In this document: piece after piece, positions 25,701 through 39,446 of the stretch
How positions within the stretch are numbered: the stretch's first letter is position 1
How the letters are laid out: every line of letters starts with the position of its first letter
DNA from: Cercis canadensis
Taxonomy: Eukaryota > Streptophyta > Magnoliopsida > Fabales > Fabaceae
Length of the DNA stretch: 64,000 bases
Direction of reading: 5' to 3'
NCBI GenBank assembly: GCA_003255065.1
Contig: QAOA01006081.1
Span: forward strand, 181,032 to 245,031
Notes under the pieces: generated by a model
The model's input: only the letters and a program-made list of their open reading frames with translations
Told to the model about the DNA's origin: nothing
Database searches by the model: none
Made by a program: the position numbers and the translations under genes

Positions 25701-28700
25701 GCACTTTTCACCAACTTAATGCATGTTCATGCAATAGAGCTTCCTCCGTATAATCTTGGAGACAGTTGGCTTATACGGTAGTGGGGAAGAGATTCCCTTT
25801 TTGAGATGTTGTATGCTCATTATGGGAAGCTCAGATCCTTGGCTTGTCCAAGTTGCTGAGTGGAAGCTAGGAGCTGGTAAAACCTGAAATAGGGTTAAAT
25901 GATGAAAATAGGTTCAAAATATTTTTTAGTCTGTGGAACACTTTTTCTGGGAAGTAGTTTGTGTATTACGCTTTTTAAACTATAATACATAAATGGAATA
26001 TGCTGGTCCAAGATGCCTACCTTTGTTTGCTAAAAGCGATACTGTTTATTAAGTAGGGCCAGCCATGACCTTCCTTGTATACATTAGGGGTAGTGATTTT
26101 AGTTTTGGATTTTGGTGATTACTTTTTCTACTCAGTTGGGTCTTGCTTGTGAAGTTGAGCGTTTCAATGGAAGAATTTTATTGGTGGAGCTGAACTAGTA
26201 GTTCTTAATGAGGTGTTTTGATAGAAAAAGAAGAGTATTAACTTTTCCAAAATGATATAAGTATATTATTATTCTAGCATTGCAATTATTTTTCTTTCTC
26301 TTATGTTTCTCCTGTCTTTTGAGATTACTTTGTATGCTATCTGTTAGAGGAGCATTGCCCACTTTCTCCTGCTTATTTTAATAGTGTGCTTTGCATATAA
26401 TTTCCCGTCTACTATTGAGTCTCAAACTAGGCGTGTCAAGTGCTCATCTTTGGTTGGTTGGTCAGTCAACACATTGAGAGTTGCCTTCATTGAAGAACAA
26501 ATAGCTTAGGTTATGTTGCTTTTTGGTTTGTCCTAGTATAATACTTTTTATATGGAATTAGGAATTTACTGATAGAAGAGAAAGAAAAAGGTACAACTGA
26601 AGGATGTACTACCTCCCGGAATATAAAGGAAGAGAGAGGGAGAGAGAAGGGGGAGTTATAGGAATATGTCCAGATTTGTTAGCAACACGGCAGAAGCTGC
26701 AGACCTACATGATTCATTGTCTTTTTTTCTTTTTGTTTTTGGGGGGGGGGGGGGGGGGGGNGGGGTGGTGAAAATTATTACAGCTTTTTATCGGAAAAAA
26801 TACCAGAATATGTTATTTCCTTAAAAGCTTTTGATCATTTGAGTTTGGTTCTTCCAAGAGTTTGATTCCAGTTTGGCCTCTGCTTAGCGAGTAGGCTGAC
26901 TTATGCAGTGGGAAACAGGTTTTAGTTGCTGCTTTGGTTGCTAAGGAAGTTGTTGAGGATAAGAGGATATTACAGCTTTTATCAGAAAAAAAATACAGGA
27001 ATATGTTATTTCCTTAAAAGCTTTTGATCATTTGAGTTTGGTTCTTCCAAGAGTTTGATTCCATTTTGGCCTCTGCTTAGCGAGTAGGCTGACTTATGCA
27101 GTGGGAAACAGATTTTAGTTGCTGCTTTGGTTGCTAAGGAAGTTGTCGAGGATAAGAGGTCTAGAAATAGGAAATGTTGGTCTTTAAGTTGCATTTTGAG
27201 AGGCTTACAATTGTCTTGACTTGGGGTTTCCTGGATGGGAAATGTTTTGGTTTTGGGTTTTGGGAGAGAAGGTAGATTCTTAGTTGTTTATCCATTGTGG
27301 TTTTCCTATTATTTTAAATGGGAAGCCTAGGTAGTTTTTGTTTTTCCTTCAGTTCAACTGATTATTCATCAAGCATACACTCCTATAATACATATTGTCA
27401 TTTGTATTTTAGTTTGTGATATCTTGCATATTCTTTATGAATTCCTGCATTGCAAACATGAACATTTGGAAATCTTTTCTCTCATTTTGTTTTATGTTGA
27501 AGTCTGACAGCAAGTTTGAGTTGTTTCCAGTGTTTAGCAAATTAGTGTTGCTGATTGTTAACCATTCCTAGGTTATATTAGCACAGCCATCAATGATGGT
27601 CCGGGATGTTTATTGTTGCGATGTCCTGACCCATCGTGTGGAGCTACTGTTGGTCAAGATATGATCGATTTATTGGCTTCTGATGAAGACAAGGAAAAGT
27701 ACCGTCGTTATTTTATTAGATCTTATATTGAGGACAACAGAAAGGTATTCTATCTCACAGTTTGTATAATCATCTAAAATGGCTTTGCCACATCTTATCC
27801 TGAAATGAGATTGCCTATCTCCAAATATATATATTTTTCTATAATCTATGGATCTGTCATTTCAAGATATCTATGATGTAATTGTAAATGTAGGCATTAT
27901 GGCTCCATTGTTGATGTTATTGTTTTTCTGTTTTTCTTTTGTGTGTGTTTTTGGGAGGGGGGAGACAAATTTGCATGAAGAATATATTTAGCAAACTTTT
28001 TGGTTTATTAATTTTATACCATTGCGAATCTCATTGATTATTTTTTAGACAAAATGGTGTCCTGCACCGGGCTGCGATTATGCTGTGGACTTTGTCGTTG
28101 GCAGTGGAAGCTATGATGTTGTGTGCCGCTGCTCATATGGTTTTTGCTGGAATGTAATTCTCTATGGATAAGATATGTTGTTAAATGCATTTGTTTTCTT
28201 TCTTCCTTTTCATTTTACATGTCAATTTGACATTGCAGTGTACTGAAGAAGCACACAGGCCTGTTGATTGCAGCACTGTGGCCAAATGGATATTGAAGAA
28301 TAGTGCTGAATCTGAAAATATGAATTGGTATGGTAGAAGTTCTCTGCTTATATGTATGGATCTAAATATGTCACAAAGAATAGGGGAATGCACTAATGAA
28401 ATAAGGGTGTCATAGAAAAGTAAATACAGTTATCCATGCATGTGGAGTAGTGAAAGTATGGTCTGGTGTTCACTTGGCTGCTAAGGGAAGAAAAATTAAG
28501 GCAACCTGCATAATGGTGGGTATGCAGTATGCATTGGGCTTTCTAAAATTGTAGGTTTTGAGGGTTTAGGCTTGAGGAGGAGTAGGTTTACAGATTGATT
28601 CATGGTCAGTAGGATGGAACTATACAGTGTGGTTTTTGGGAGGACTTGATTCTAAAATCTCAGGGCAGCAGTGAATGAGTTGGGATCTATGAAGGTGGCG

Positions 28701-31700
28701 AGTTTTTTATGGGGCAGTGGGTGAAGATGTTTTGGGGTATTAGAATTTTATTGAGTTGCAAAGAACAGAACAGAGAGAGGGAACTCAGTGACTGCCAGCA
28801 GTTGTGCACACTGTAGTGGCAGAAGTATAAATAAGAATGACAAGAGAACACTAGGTTCACATTCCACTGACATGTGTAATCTCAGTGGCTGCCAATCTCA
28901 AAATTGGGTTAAGTGTAAATGGATGTAATAGTAGAAGATTTCATACAAATAGATATGTAAAAGACCTAAAGGTTTTCCTTATTCTTTAAAAGGATGAAGA
29001 CTTTATTTACTTTTTCCGATCAGTTCCTCTCCATTAATTTCAGAGGTTTTGGTAGAGGAGAGGAGATGAAGGATGTTTGGGATTGTGCTCTTTTTGCTGT
29101 AATGTGGTGCTTATGGCTGGAATGCAATGCTAGGATTTTTAAGCAGATTTTTTATCTGCACATATTTTATGGGATAGAGTTGTTTTCTTCTGTTTTGATA
29201 CATGCCAAAGGTTACTTTAGAGGGTTTTTAATGGTTTTTCAGAGGGATAGGAAAGCTCTTATGAGTTGATGTATTTTCCTGTTATTTCCTTTGTTTTGTT
29301 GCTTGGTCTGGTTTAGGTGGACTTCTTGCCCTCCTTTGTACTTTTCTCATTCTTCTAAAGAAGTTCTTTTATCCCAATTTTTTTTTTCTTCCTATTGGGA
29401 CTAGAATTTCTTAAATATGGAAAGTACTAAATGATTCAACTTGATACCTAGGAAATATATGTAGGAACTTTAAATAAAATTTCCCAAATGAATAGGTTTT
29501 TGCCACTGGTACATATGGGACTCTTGATTTGATGAGTTCTTCATCTCTTTGCTTGTATTTTTTGGGTATAAGTCTCACTATATTTTGCCTCCCCTTTTCT
29601 GGTTAAGATAAAGATTTCTTTTCTGTTTTTTAGAAAAAGAGAATAAGATATCCAAAAGAGAGAGTAAGATACAAACAAAAAGTTGAGGATATTATGAACT
29701 ACTTCTCCAATATCCACATGAGAGACTCTCCAGAACAAACCATGAGCTGAGCACCAAATGGAAGCAAAGTGAAGAAGCTATCACACAAAATATGGGTGCA
29801 GACTCCTGAAAATTCCAGCATTCTCTTAATCCAAATGCACCATACAACAGAAAGCATGGTATATCTCCACTGAGTCTTGCCTGTATTTTTATTTTTTAGT
29901 GCCAAGTCCTCTAAAAGCAATTGGCAAGAGATCCACACCAGTTGTAAAGAAAACCAGGACCTGTGCTCTAAGGGCAAATAATCTACACCGCATTCCTTGT
30001 CCCTGGGAGAGGTAAAAAATGAGTCACTATTTGTTTGTGAAGTACTGAAAGCATTAGTGGGCTATGGAGGTTTATCCTTTTGCACCTGTAATAGGTTGTT
30101 GTTATTAGTCATATTAAGTATCACAAACCGCACAAAAGCCTTAACTTTTGGAGGATTTTATAGTTATAGAGATTTTTGTTAGGAGGAAAACAAATAGCAC
30201 CTGAAATATGATGTGTTCAATAAGAGATTTACAAGTGAAGGATCCTTGAGTTATCTGGAAGCTTATACTCTCCTATCAGGATACATTAGAGGGCACATAG
30301 TCAAGGGCTTAGAAGGGATTATCACTCCCCCTGATATCTGGAAAAAAGTGGAAGTTCCAAGACACATGGAATCCACTACCCCATGGAATCTCACTGTTGG
30401 AAATAGGAGCTTGTATAAAGAGAGGAGATAGATCATTATATGATCATGATCGTATGATTTATCTCTTTCCTTTTAAGAATGATGATTAAGGGTGAGATTA
30501 TTGATCTCATCCATACATGTAATAAGTTTATAATTGAGCAATAGGAAGGAAGGGTCAGATGCAGGAGTAAGCTTAACTTGGTTGTTGATAATTGAGTCTT
30601 GAATTAGTATGTGCCTTGTAGATCTTGCTTTCCATGTTTTTATCTGATTTCTCTCTCTTTCTTTATGCGAGGATTGCCATGATATTTGGCTCCTTCTCTG
30701 TAATTTGGATGGAGATGGACTATGAACTTATAATTCTTATGGGCTGCTTCTCCTTTCATGCTCTCTCTCTCTCTCTCCTTTTCTTTTCAGCTATATATCT
30801 TTTCTTATGCATCTTTATCCACAGAAAAAAGGAAATATAATTTTATTTGGCCATGTGTCGATCACTTAAAGAAGGGTTAATCTAGTATCATGTACGATTT
30901 TGTCGTCCCATCATTGCTAAACTAGATGCTTTTGTGAACCTCAGGATACTGGCCAATTCAAAACCTTGTCCAAAGTGCAAGCGACCCATTGAGAAAAACC
31001 AAGGTTGTATGCATATTACATGCACACCGCCTTGTAAATTTGAGTTTTGCTGGTAAGCCTACCTCTCCTTTTCTACATAAATGTCTCTTTCTGGTGTTAG
31101 GTTGTTATGTGGATCTTATAAGAATTGAAGAAGGAAAATTCTTAAGGCTAATTTAAGTGCAACACTTCATATGAGTTAATCTATTTGATGGATGAAGAAA
31201 ATTTAGCATTAAATTACAGAAGGGAGGGGAAAAAAAGAAGGAACATTCAACTATCTGCCTCTTGTTCCTGTGGCTGCCAATAACACCAACATCTGTAACA
31301 CTCTTTATGTTCATTGCTCCCACACCATTACCTTCTGAATTGTTGCCAAGGACTGCCACTGGAACCGTCATTGCCACCTCTACCTACTGCAACATCCATC
31401 ATGCTAGCACTGCCATACCATTCAGCTGCCAAAACTATGGCATCAACAACCTGAATGCTACTATCTCCTTGCCCCCACATTCATCAGCAACTGAATATAC
31501 TGGTACTGGTTGTGACCACCACCACCATGACCTTTGTTGCTTTCATAGTCTCATTGTTGCAAGTGTCACTGCTGGTGTCGCTTGCCAACAGTAGTGCCCT
31601 GGCCATGGTTGATTTCCTCACCACTACCTTCACAATCTCCACTTTATTTATAGAAAAAAGGCTTCCATATTTGATTATTTTTTGCTGAATTGTCTAAATC

Positions 31701-34700
31701 AGTTATTTAATGTAAAATCTTATATTTACATACTAACCCAGATTCGCGAAATAGGAATAAGCCAATCTTATTACTACAGAATCCATTTGAACAATTAGAA
31801 CTTCACCCAATTTTAGGTGGTCTGTTTTTAGCTACAAACACATTTTCACAAATAAATTGCCGAAGGCTAATTTTTTGTAGATGTTTTTTCACAATGATTA
31901 TGATGGAGAAAATTTAAATTAATATGGAGTGGATTCAAAAGGATGTTACTCCATAGATTGGGCTTATAAATTCTCATGTTTTTGTCCATTAAATAATATT
32001 TAAATACTTGAAAAGTTTTGTTTAAATTGTCAAAGTTGCAAACTTAATCTTCAGCTAATGCTTTCAGTTTTATGAAATATGTGTGTAATATGCCTAATCA
32101 CACATAGTTGATCTTGATGCATCATGACCAAAAAAAGAAAGAGATCTTGATGCATGTCTTTTTTCTCAACTTTATATTAAATTATAGTGGCTCTTTATGT
32201 TCTCGAATCTTAAGTAGATAATGCTATGTTATGGGATTCCAAATCCTCTTCCACTGTTTTGTTTCCACTGAAAGGGGCAAAAGGAAAATGATTATGGTAT
32301 AGACTTTTACTCTGTTTATCTCAGTGCAGTTGGTTATATGTGCTTGCAGGCTTTGCCTTGGTACATGGTCTGAGCATGGTGAGAGAACAGGTGGTTTTTA
32401 TGCATGTAATCGTTATGAAACAGCAAAACAAGAGGGAGTGGTATATCATGATATTTTTCTTCTATAGTTTGATATTTTGCTTTCTTCCCCCATCTAAGGC
32501 TGCTCATAATTTGGCATTATTATTCAGCATCACTGTTGTTTGAACTTTATTGATGATGTTACGTACAGTATGACGATGCTGAAAAACGAAGAGAGATGGC
32601 CAAGAACTCTCTTGAGAGATATACTCACTATTATGAAAGATGGGCGACCAACCAATCAGTATGTGCAAGTTGGTTTATTGTAGCAATCTTGACATGATTT
32701 ATTGTCTTTTCTTTGTCTTTATGTGGTTGTTCTTTTTCTTCATCCTGCGCTTTTCAGTGCCCAACACTTTTTCTTTCTTTTCAATGTGAACTGTCCCACC
32801 TTGGCCAAAATTATATACCTTGCAATGTTGTCATATTAATATTGTCTTCATTTCTGGTAGTTGTGTTCACTATGTTAATATGTAATATGGTTAGACATAA
32901 TTATCAACATTACTTATGCTTGCATCTGGCAAGGTTGTTTTAAATCTGAACTTCTAGTTGAACTCGCGGTCATTGGATCTGGATGTAATTGAGGAAGTAA
33001 AATTTCTTGGTCCTATGTAATGAGAATTTGCTGCTTATGAATTTGGGTACAAATAATGATCTGCGTGAAGCAAAAGGAAGCAGTTGTAAGATACATTTGT
33101 GCTATAAATGAAATTGTATTGACCTTTCAAATCAAGTCAATATGGTGCTGAATGGATGATGCGATATGAATGGGCAATTGTTTTGTTCCAGTCGGAAAGT
33201 ATTTGATATATGATATCTCCACTTCAATTCACTTTTGTGCTAGCAAGTTGGCATATATTGTATGCAAATGCCAAGCGTGTTGAAGTTGATGGTCGTTGAT
33301 GCTTCATATTATTTCATTCCTTACACATGCTTGATATACTAATTATTTTGTTTTACTATTGCAGTCCAGGCAAAAAGCTCTTGCAGACCTACAGCAAATG
33401 CAATCTGTGCATGTAAGAATCTTCTTATTTTGGTTTTTCCTCTGCTAGGGATACTGGTATGGTTGTTTTATGGCGCCACCATTAATAAAAATTCAAGTTT
33501 ATGGTGCACTGAAATGTTTAGGATGGCTATTTCTTTTGTACATTTAATTTCACAAATTTTGTGAAATGACAATTTACCTTACAAAAATTAATTGATACTT
33601 ACGTACAAGCGCAAGTAATTTTTGTTTTCTTCACTGACTAGTTTGGATCCTAATTTTTGCACAAGCGATATTATTAACAGGCCATTGGTCTTGTGTTGAA
33701 TGAGGTTTTTAAGCTTCTTGAGTGTAAATGACTGACCCAAAAATTTATAACCTCAGTCAGAAATGTGACAATCTTTTATATTTTTGTAAATTTTTGAGTA
33801 ATTTTGATGATTATCTATTAATGCAGCTTGAGAAGCTCAGTGATATACAGTGTCAGCCTGAGTCACAGCTAAAATTTATAACAGAGGCCTGGCTACAGGT
33901 ATATATTAACTTCTGCTTTGTGGATGCAAATATAACACATTTTCTTAGCAAATATATGGTGTTTGTAGATTGTTGAATGCAGGCGTGTTTTGAAATGGAC
34001 ATATGCCTATGGATTCTATTTACCTGAGCATGAGCATGCCAAGAGACAATTTTTTGAGTACTTGCAAGGTATGCTGTTATCTTCCAAATGAAAACACTTT
34101 AAACCCATTTGTGTGTTTATGGACACTTAAGTGTTTCCTAAAGAGGAAAAAACAGCACTCCAAAAGAGAATAGAAACTTTTGCAAAAAAGTAGTTAATTA
34201 CTTTATTTACTAACTCTTGGGATAAAATAGAGTCTAGGGAGCTGCCATGCCTTTCGGCTTTCATGTCAATTAAATTTGTTTGTCATGTTTTGCAGGTGAA
34301 GCTGAATCTGGATTGGAACGACTGCATCAGTGTGCCGAGAAGGAATTGCAAGTTTACCTCAACGCAGAGGGTTCATTAAAAGATTTTAACGATTTCCGCA
34401 CAAAACTTGCTGGACTCACCAGGTGAGGCTTCATGTGCAATTATGGTTTGAAAACTATAGTAGCCTAAGAATTTAGTTAATACAGTATTTATTAGAACTT
34501 CATAATATTTTTGCATAGCAAGTAGCATAGTTAATAGATGCATTATTGGTCTTACACTGGAAGCAGGGCTCCTAAATTTTTCCTAATTTATTATCATCTG
34601 ATGGCAATAAGATACATTTGTTCTGAATATTTGAATGAGAGCCTGCTAGCGAAAGGGGTATGACTCAAAATCCAGAAAAAAATTGTCGTAGTTATAGACT

Positions 34701-35043
34701 ACTTTGGAGTCTCCTTTTTACTTCGATATTACAATTTTTACTATAGTTTACCGTGCATTGCAACAAATGCAGCGTGACACGAAACTACTTTGAGAATTTA
34801 GTACAAGCTCTGGAGAATGGTTTGTCAGATGTGAACTCTCATGGTGCTAGCAGCAGGACAGCAAGCTCAAAGAGCTTAGGAAGTGGGAGCAGTAAGGGTA
34901 GAGGTGGGAGGGGGAAGGGTACAACATCCAGATCAAGTAGTACCAAAAGTATTGATGATTCTGGCCACTGGTCATGTGATCATTGCACATATGCAAACAC
35001 AAGGTCAACGACTATCTGTCAGATGTGCCACCACCGACGGTAA
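22712..35043 (+). CDS. ARI8: RBR E3 ubiquitin ligase ARIADNE (ARI8/ARI7 type)
   Basis: RING-in-between-RING ligases take ubiquitin from an E2 onto a RING2 cysteine before passing it to the substrate. Fifteen exons, all GT-AG and in phase: 22712-22903, 24804-24928, 25146-25251, 25390-25480, 27572-27744, 28049-28153, 28239-28327, 30945-31052, 32350-32440, 32569-32658, 33365-33412, 33827-33898, 33969-34068, 34296-34422 and 34773-35043. They encode 595 aa (Arabidopsis ARI7/ARI8 are about 565). There is an acidic N-terminus, RING1 starting at CGICF (144-148), and an IBR with [10 protein letters not shown] from 231. RING2 starts at [16 protein letters not shown] (302-317), with Cys315 at the catalytic position. 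The helical Ariadne domain follows. A C-terminal RanBP2-type zinc finger (571-595) contains WSCDHC and CQMC. The ATG at 22712 gives the family N-terminus. The exact Arabidopsis orthologue, ARI7 or ARI8, is not settled. Confidence 0.95.
23780..24012 (+). mobile_element. Possible LINE 3' end in ARIADNE intron 1
   Basis: The end of this stretch (CTAATAAAATTTCTTCCTTT, then an A-rich tail) has the look of the 3' terminus of plant LINE retrotransposons. A short hydrophobic, broken reading frame precedes it. No reverse transcriptase motif remains. The call rests on resemblance of the tail and is weak. Confidence 0.3.
26774..27159. repeat. 193-bp tandem duplication in ARIADNE intron 4
   Basis: Copy 1 is 26774-26966 and copy 2 is 26967-27159. 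They abut exactly and differ at only a handful of positions (for example AACAGGTTT versus AACAGATTT and GTTGTTGAG versus GTTGTCGAG). A poly(G) run with an N at 26761 lies just upstream. Because the copies differ by several substitutions and do not straddle the N, this looks like a real duplication rather than an overlap artefact. Confidence 0.85.
28994..29360 (+). mobile_element. LINE retrotransposon 3' remnant in ARIADNE intron 7
   Basis: A 91-codon frame (28994-29269) contains [20 protein letters not shown] followed by IF. This is the W-x-x-W-x-E-R-N-x-R-I-F signature found after the zinc-binding zf-RVT region at the end of plant LINE ORF2 proteins. A pyrimidine-rich tail (CCTCCTTTGTACTTTT) follows. 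Only the C-terminal fragment survives. It lies in the sense direction inside the 2.6-kb intron 28328-30944. Confidence 0.6.
29699..29977 (-). mobile_element. Antisense LINE remnant in ARIADNE intron 7
   Basis: The minus strand encodes [20 protein letters not shown], a decayed version of the same LINE C-terminal W-x-x-W signature seen on the plus strand about 0.5 kb upstream. It is short and lacks other domains, so it is a degenerate insertion of independent origin and opposite orientation. Confidence 0.45.
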
Positions 35044-38000
35044 AATTGATCTCCCGTGCATAAGCGAAGAGACATTGGGTTGTCCTCTTGGGCTGCATTC
35101 TGGCCGAACAGAGCCCCTGGCTGAAAGGTGGAGACGAGAAAAGCCTTTACTCTGTGTTGTTGCTCGAATAGGAGCTGTATATAGGCCTGTTGTCTGTGTA
35201 AGTTGTTTCTTGTCCATGTCAGGATCGATCAAATGCATCAATATCTGATTCTCATGGTATATTTATTTGGCCAAAATAGGTTTTGTAGGAAGCTAGAGCT
35301 CTGAGTTGCATTGTTATGGTCGATATTTGGGCATTTAGCTTATTCCAGAAAATAATGAAATCAAATGTGGCTTTGTTCGGTTTAATTGAACAGGCTGCGA
35401 GTAAAATAAAGCCCTTTTTTTAAAAAAAATAAAATAAAATCCACACTTAATAATGTCAAGAACTTAAATCTCAAATTTTGATTGTGAACTTGTCAAGGGG
35501 TTTAAACTTAAGAGCAAAAGTCAATTTACCAATCGATTTATTTGTGTCAAAGGATTGTCGGGCAAGTTCAAGTGAGGAGGATTTACCATGAGAAGTCAGG
35601 GAAGCAAATTCTAACCACTGAATCTTTTATGAATGTTTAAAATTAAAAGGTCACTCAAGTTCCATGACTTGATGTTTTAATCTTGATTATTAGTGTAAGA
35701 TCCAATGTCATGTTTCACTCATCTCACCTCTCAAAATAAATATTCCTCACTTGATATGCCCCTTTGGTTGTCATTCCCTAATTGCACCAATCTTGCTCTA
35801 TACAGTGAAATTGAACTGTAAAGAAAGCAGTTGAGATGGTGATCTGGGAAGAGATAAGTGTGTTGATATGTGCATATTTTACTCAGATAGGCTTCAATAT
35901 GTGAGTAGTTTAAATAAAAATTCATGAAAACAGTAAGACTGTTTCTATGGATGTGGTAAAAACAGAAAAGTTTTTTTACTAGGAGTTTGAACTATAATTA
36001 ACTGTAGTTTTGGTATTATTGTGAAAATTTTAAAAAATTGAATCACATTTTCAAATTGTTAATATAATTTGAATTTAATAGGGTCAAAANTGGATGTGGT
36101 AAAAACAGAAAAGTTTTTTTACTAGGAGTTTGAACTATAATTAACTGTAGTTTTGGTATTATTGCGAAAATTTTAAAAAATTGAATCACATTTTCAAATT
36201 GTTAATATAATTTGAATTTAATAGGGTCAAAACAAAAAAAACTATCTATTTTCCTACATGTTTCATGTATTGTTTCATTTATGCATTTTACAAGGAATTA
36301 ACTATTTTGATACAAGTTGTGTAGCTCAATTTTTTTAGATTTTCACAATTATAAAACAGGCTTAAAATTAAAAATGGGAAAGAAAAACACACGTTGGGCA
36401 AGAAAGCAGGGGAATGTTTCAACTTCAAGGATGTATACTCGACAGAAAGACCAATTACAAATATCTACTCTTGGGAAATAAGTCAAGCAATTAACTTAAA
36501 TAAACCTAACAAAATGAATTGTAAGTAATAGATATTTAAATCCTTCATGGAGGAGAGTTCCACTCTTTAACGACCTTCCGTGTAGTCTTGTTTTGGACAT
36601 AATTACAAATCGATTCAGCCGTAACATAGTACTTCAACTAGTGCAAAACCATAACAAGCATAGGCCTAGATCTAATGTATAACTGTATAAGCAATGCGGC
36701 GTCAAATGAAAAGTAGATAATGCTGTATTGAATTTTCATCAACTCTTCTGATTTTGAACCAATTTTACCAGTGAATCCCATTTTGGGTAGTGCCATGGTG
36801 TATCTTACAAAAAGATGCATATCCATGTCATTTATAATTTTTTAATAAATTTTTTTTTTTGCAAAGTTTGGTAATTTTTTTTAAAGATTTATAATCTTTT
36901 TAGTAAAAGTGTAAGTTTTTCAACAAGCACAGTATATTATGTTTTTTTTAAAAAAAAAAATCATAAAGAAGTTACTCAACTTGACAAAAAATTTACAAAT
37001 TTTTGTAAAAGAAAAAAAAAAAAGCTTAGGAAAAAACCCCTCAAGTCCATAATATAAAGAAAACCCCCCTCAAGTGCATGTAATATGCATATGCTTTCCT
37101 TTGCATGGGTGCTTGACTCACCTACACATTTACAAGAAGGTATCAGACTATGTAATTATTGTATCTAAATATATAATTATAATATTTAACAAAATAACCA
37201 TATAGCTCGAAGAATATTCTTATAATTTTATAATTGCGCTAGGCAGGTCATTTCTTCTACATTAAGTAGTGGGAAATAATTTTTCAAAAGACTTGCAAAG
37301 TGCAATTTTCCCCCCTCAGTTACAACATGGTTAATTCTTCTGAAGTCGTATGCCAACGTTGAACCATGCAAACTTGGTCAAGATGATTAATTGGGAACCT
37401 GCTATTGGGATGTTTTGTTTTCATGAAGCTGATGAACACAAGCAGGAGGAGGGGCCCGCAGCTCGTGTAAGCCCAAACTCATATCATGCATGCCAACCAG
37501 TGAGCAACTCCATTTGACTTGCTGTAACTGTAAACAGTAAACATGGCCGTTCTCTGCCCATAATCTCCCTGATCATGCCCGCCATAGCCATAGTTGATAG
37601 TGGATGAATTCTGAGACAGCCACCCTAACCCTGCACAAGAATATTGATTGCTAATTAATATCAGGGAATCAGCCTCAACCATATAAAGCTTTCTATGCCA
37701 ACCTTCCATGCAAGCTCAAGCCCTCTGTATATATATAAATGACAAATTCCCCAGAGTTCAGCTTTTTAGGACTGTACCAGAACCCATATTCCTAGCTCGT
37801 GCATACCACACATCCAACCACAAGTAGCGCCGAAGAACGCCGCCGCAACAAGAACTAGCCTCTCGTCCTGAATCCAATTTCACTCTAGTTGCACATTTTA
37901 AGGGCACACTATATATCTCAGTAAATTTGTACAGTTAGATTTAAGTTTCAGTAGTCCTATAAAATTTTCAATAAAAACTAATCAAATTCATGTGCTACTA

Positions 38001-38522
38001 GTGTACAAGTGTATAGTTAGTGTAAATGTGTAACTCTTTTGCTTTGTACAAATCTATATCTTTTTTTTTTTATACAAGCCCACGCAACATAATGGTTCAA
38101 AGATCTCTTGAGATTCTAAATTGGAATCTTTCATTCTCCTAAAAGAGCCCGGCTAAAAAACTAAAAATTTACTTAATGGTAAAAAAGTGTGTATATCTTT
38201 TTATTAATTAAGATTAAGAGTGTGAATAGACATAAAAGTGTAAATAAATAACTCGTTGGTTTGACTTGAAATTTTTGAAACATTTAATATATTAAATATC
38301 AAATATATTAAGTGTAAAAAATATATTTTGAACCATTAAATATGCAAAGTGAAACAATTTTTTTCAAAATTTTGGGGAGGCGGGGGATGGCTCCATTAAA
38401 CGAACTAAGATCCACCACTAAGTAAATAAGAGTACCAATTAACCTACTATATTAGAAATATAGCATGTACTTTAAAAGTATTGTTCTTATAGATATGTAA
38501 TTATGTTTGGTACAGATAGACA
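35044..38522. other. Intergenic region between ARIADNE gene and CACTA nest
   Basis: AT-rich DNA that includes the ARIADNE 3' untranslated region and an assembly-type duplication at 35948-36232. One exon-like minus-strand frame lies at 37479-37660. A good 3' splice acceptor (TTCTTGTGCAG) precedes it, and it reads GLGWLSQNSSTINYGYGGHD and on to a stop, but no partner exon or family was recognised. Nothing else is supported. Confidence 0.45.
35948..36232. repeat. 142-bp direct duplication around an N
   Basis: Bases 35948-36089 and 36091-36232 are identical apart from about one base (ATTGTG versus ATTGCG), separated by the N at 36090. The pattern matches that at the N at 1954 and points to an unmerged contig overlap. 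Confidence 0.85.
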
Positions 38523-39446
38523 CATTACAAGAAAATTCATTTTTACTCATGAAAATTTCTCACAGACAAGAAGTCCGTGAGAAAAATCTTACATTTCTCA
38601 CGAGTTTCCTTATGGAACGTGACTGTTGATATTCTCTCACAGAGTTTCTCACAGAAAAAGAAGTCCGTGAGAAATGAAGTCCTAACCATCTCCATAAATG
38701 CCTTTAGTTTTCTCACGAACACTACCTGTGAGAAAATTCAAATTTTCTCATAACTTCTGAGTTACGTGAAAAAAGTTCGTGAGAAAAATGAAACATACCA
38801 TTTAACTTAAAATTTAAATTCTATGGTTTGTTCTCACAGACAAATTTTGTGAGAAAACCTACATTTCTTCTTCCTCCCATTATTGCAGCCTCCATTTTTA
38901 AAAACCTTCAAAACTTCTCTCTTCAGTTCTCTTTCTCTCTCTCTCCCTAAGCATTTTCTGGCCATTTTTCCTCCCTGAAGTTGGGTTTTGCAACATAGGA
39001 CTTCATCTTCCACTTTATCGATTTAGTTTTTTGATTACTAACTCTTTGAGGTAAGTTCCAGTATCTCTCTCTTCTCTATAATTTTTTTTTATGGATTTTC
39101 TATGAGAAATTGTTTGTCAATTTGCATGCAAATTATATGTTTTAGTTGTATAGATTGTTGAGTAAAACCTTTTTTTAGTCTTTGAAAAATGCAGCTACTG
39201 ACAAATTCGTCCTGGAAAAATTTTCAGTGACAAATTGGTCATTGAATTATTATTCTGTCTGATAAATTAGTCCTCTGGTACTTTAATGAGAAAAGTTCTG
39301 GACCCCTGCAGACCAATTTTCTAAAATTCTTTTACTGATCTTGCCTAGCTATGTCTAAGCCCTCATTTTCTCATTCAAGTCCTCATTTTCTTTTCACTGA
39401 TTTTGCCTACCGGAGGACTAATTTGTTAACGAAATAATAATTCAAT

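Noticed and set aside
26744..26765. Run of more than 20 G with an N
   Set aside because: Homopolymer with an undetermined base in an intron; sequencing or assembly difficulty is more likely than a G-quadruplex element.
31153..31688. Overlapping frames on both strands in ARIADNE intron 8
   Set aside because: Low-complexity (CCA/CAA-rich) sequence within a well-defined intron, with no recognisable domain and no splice support.
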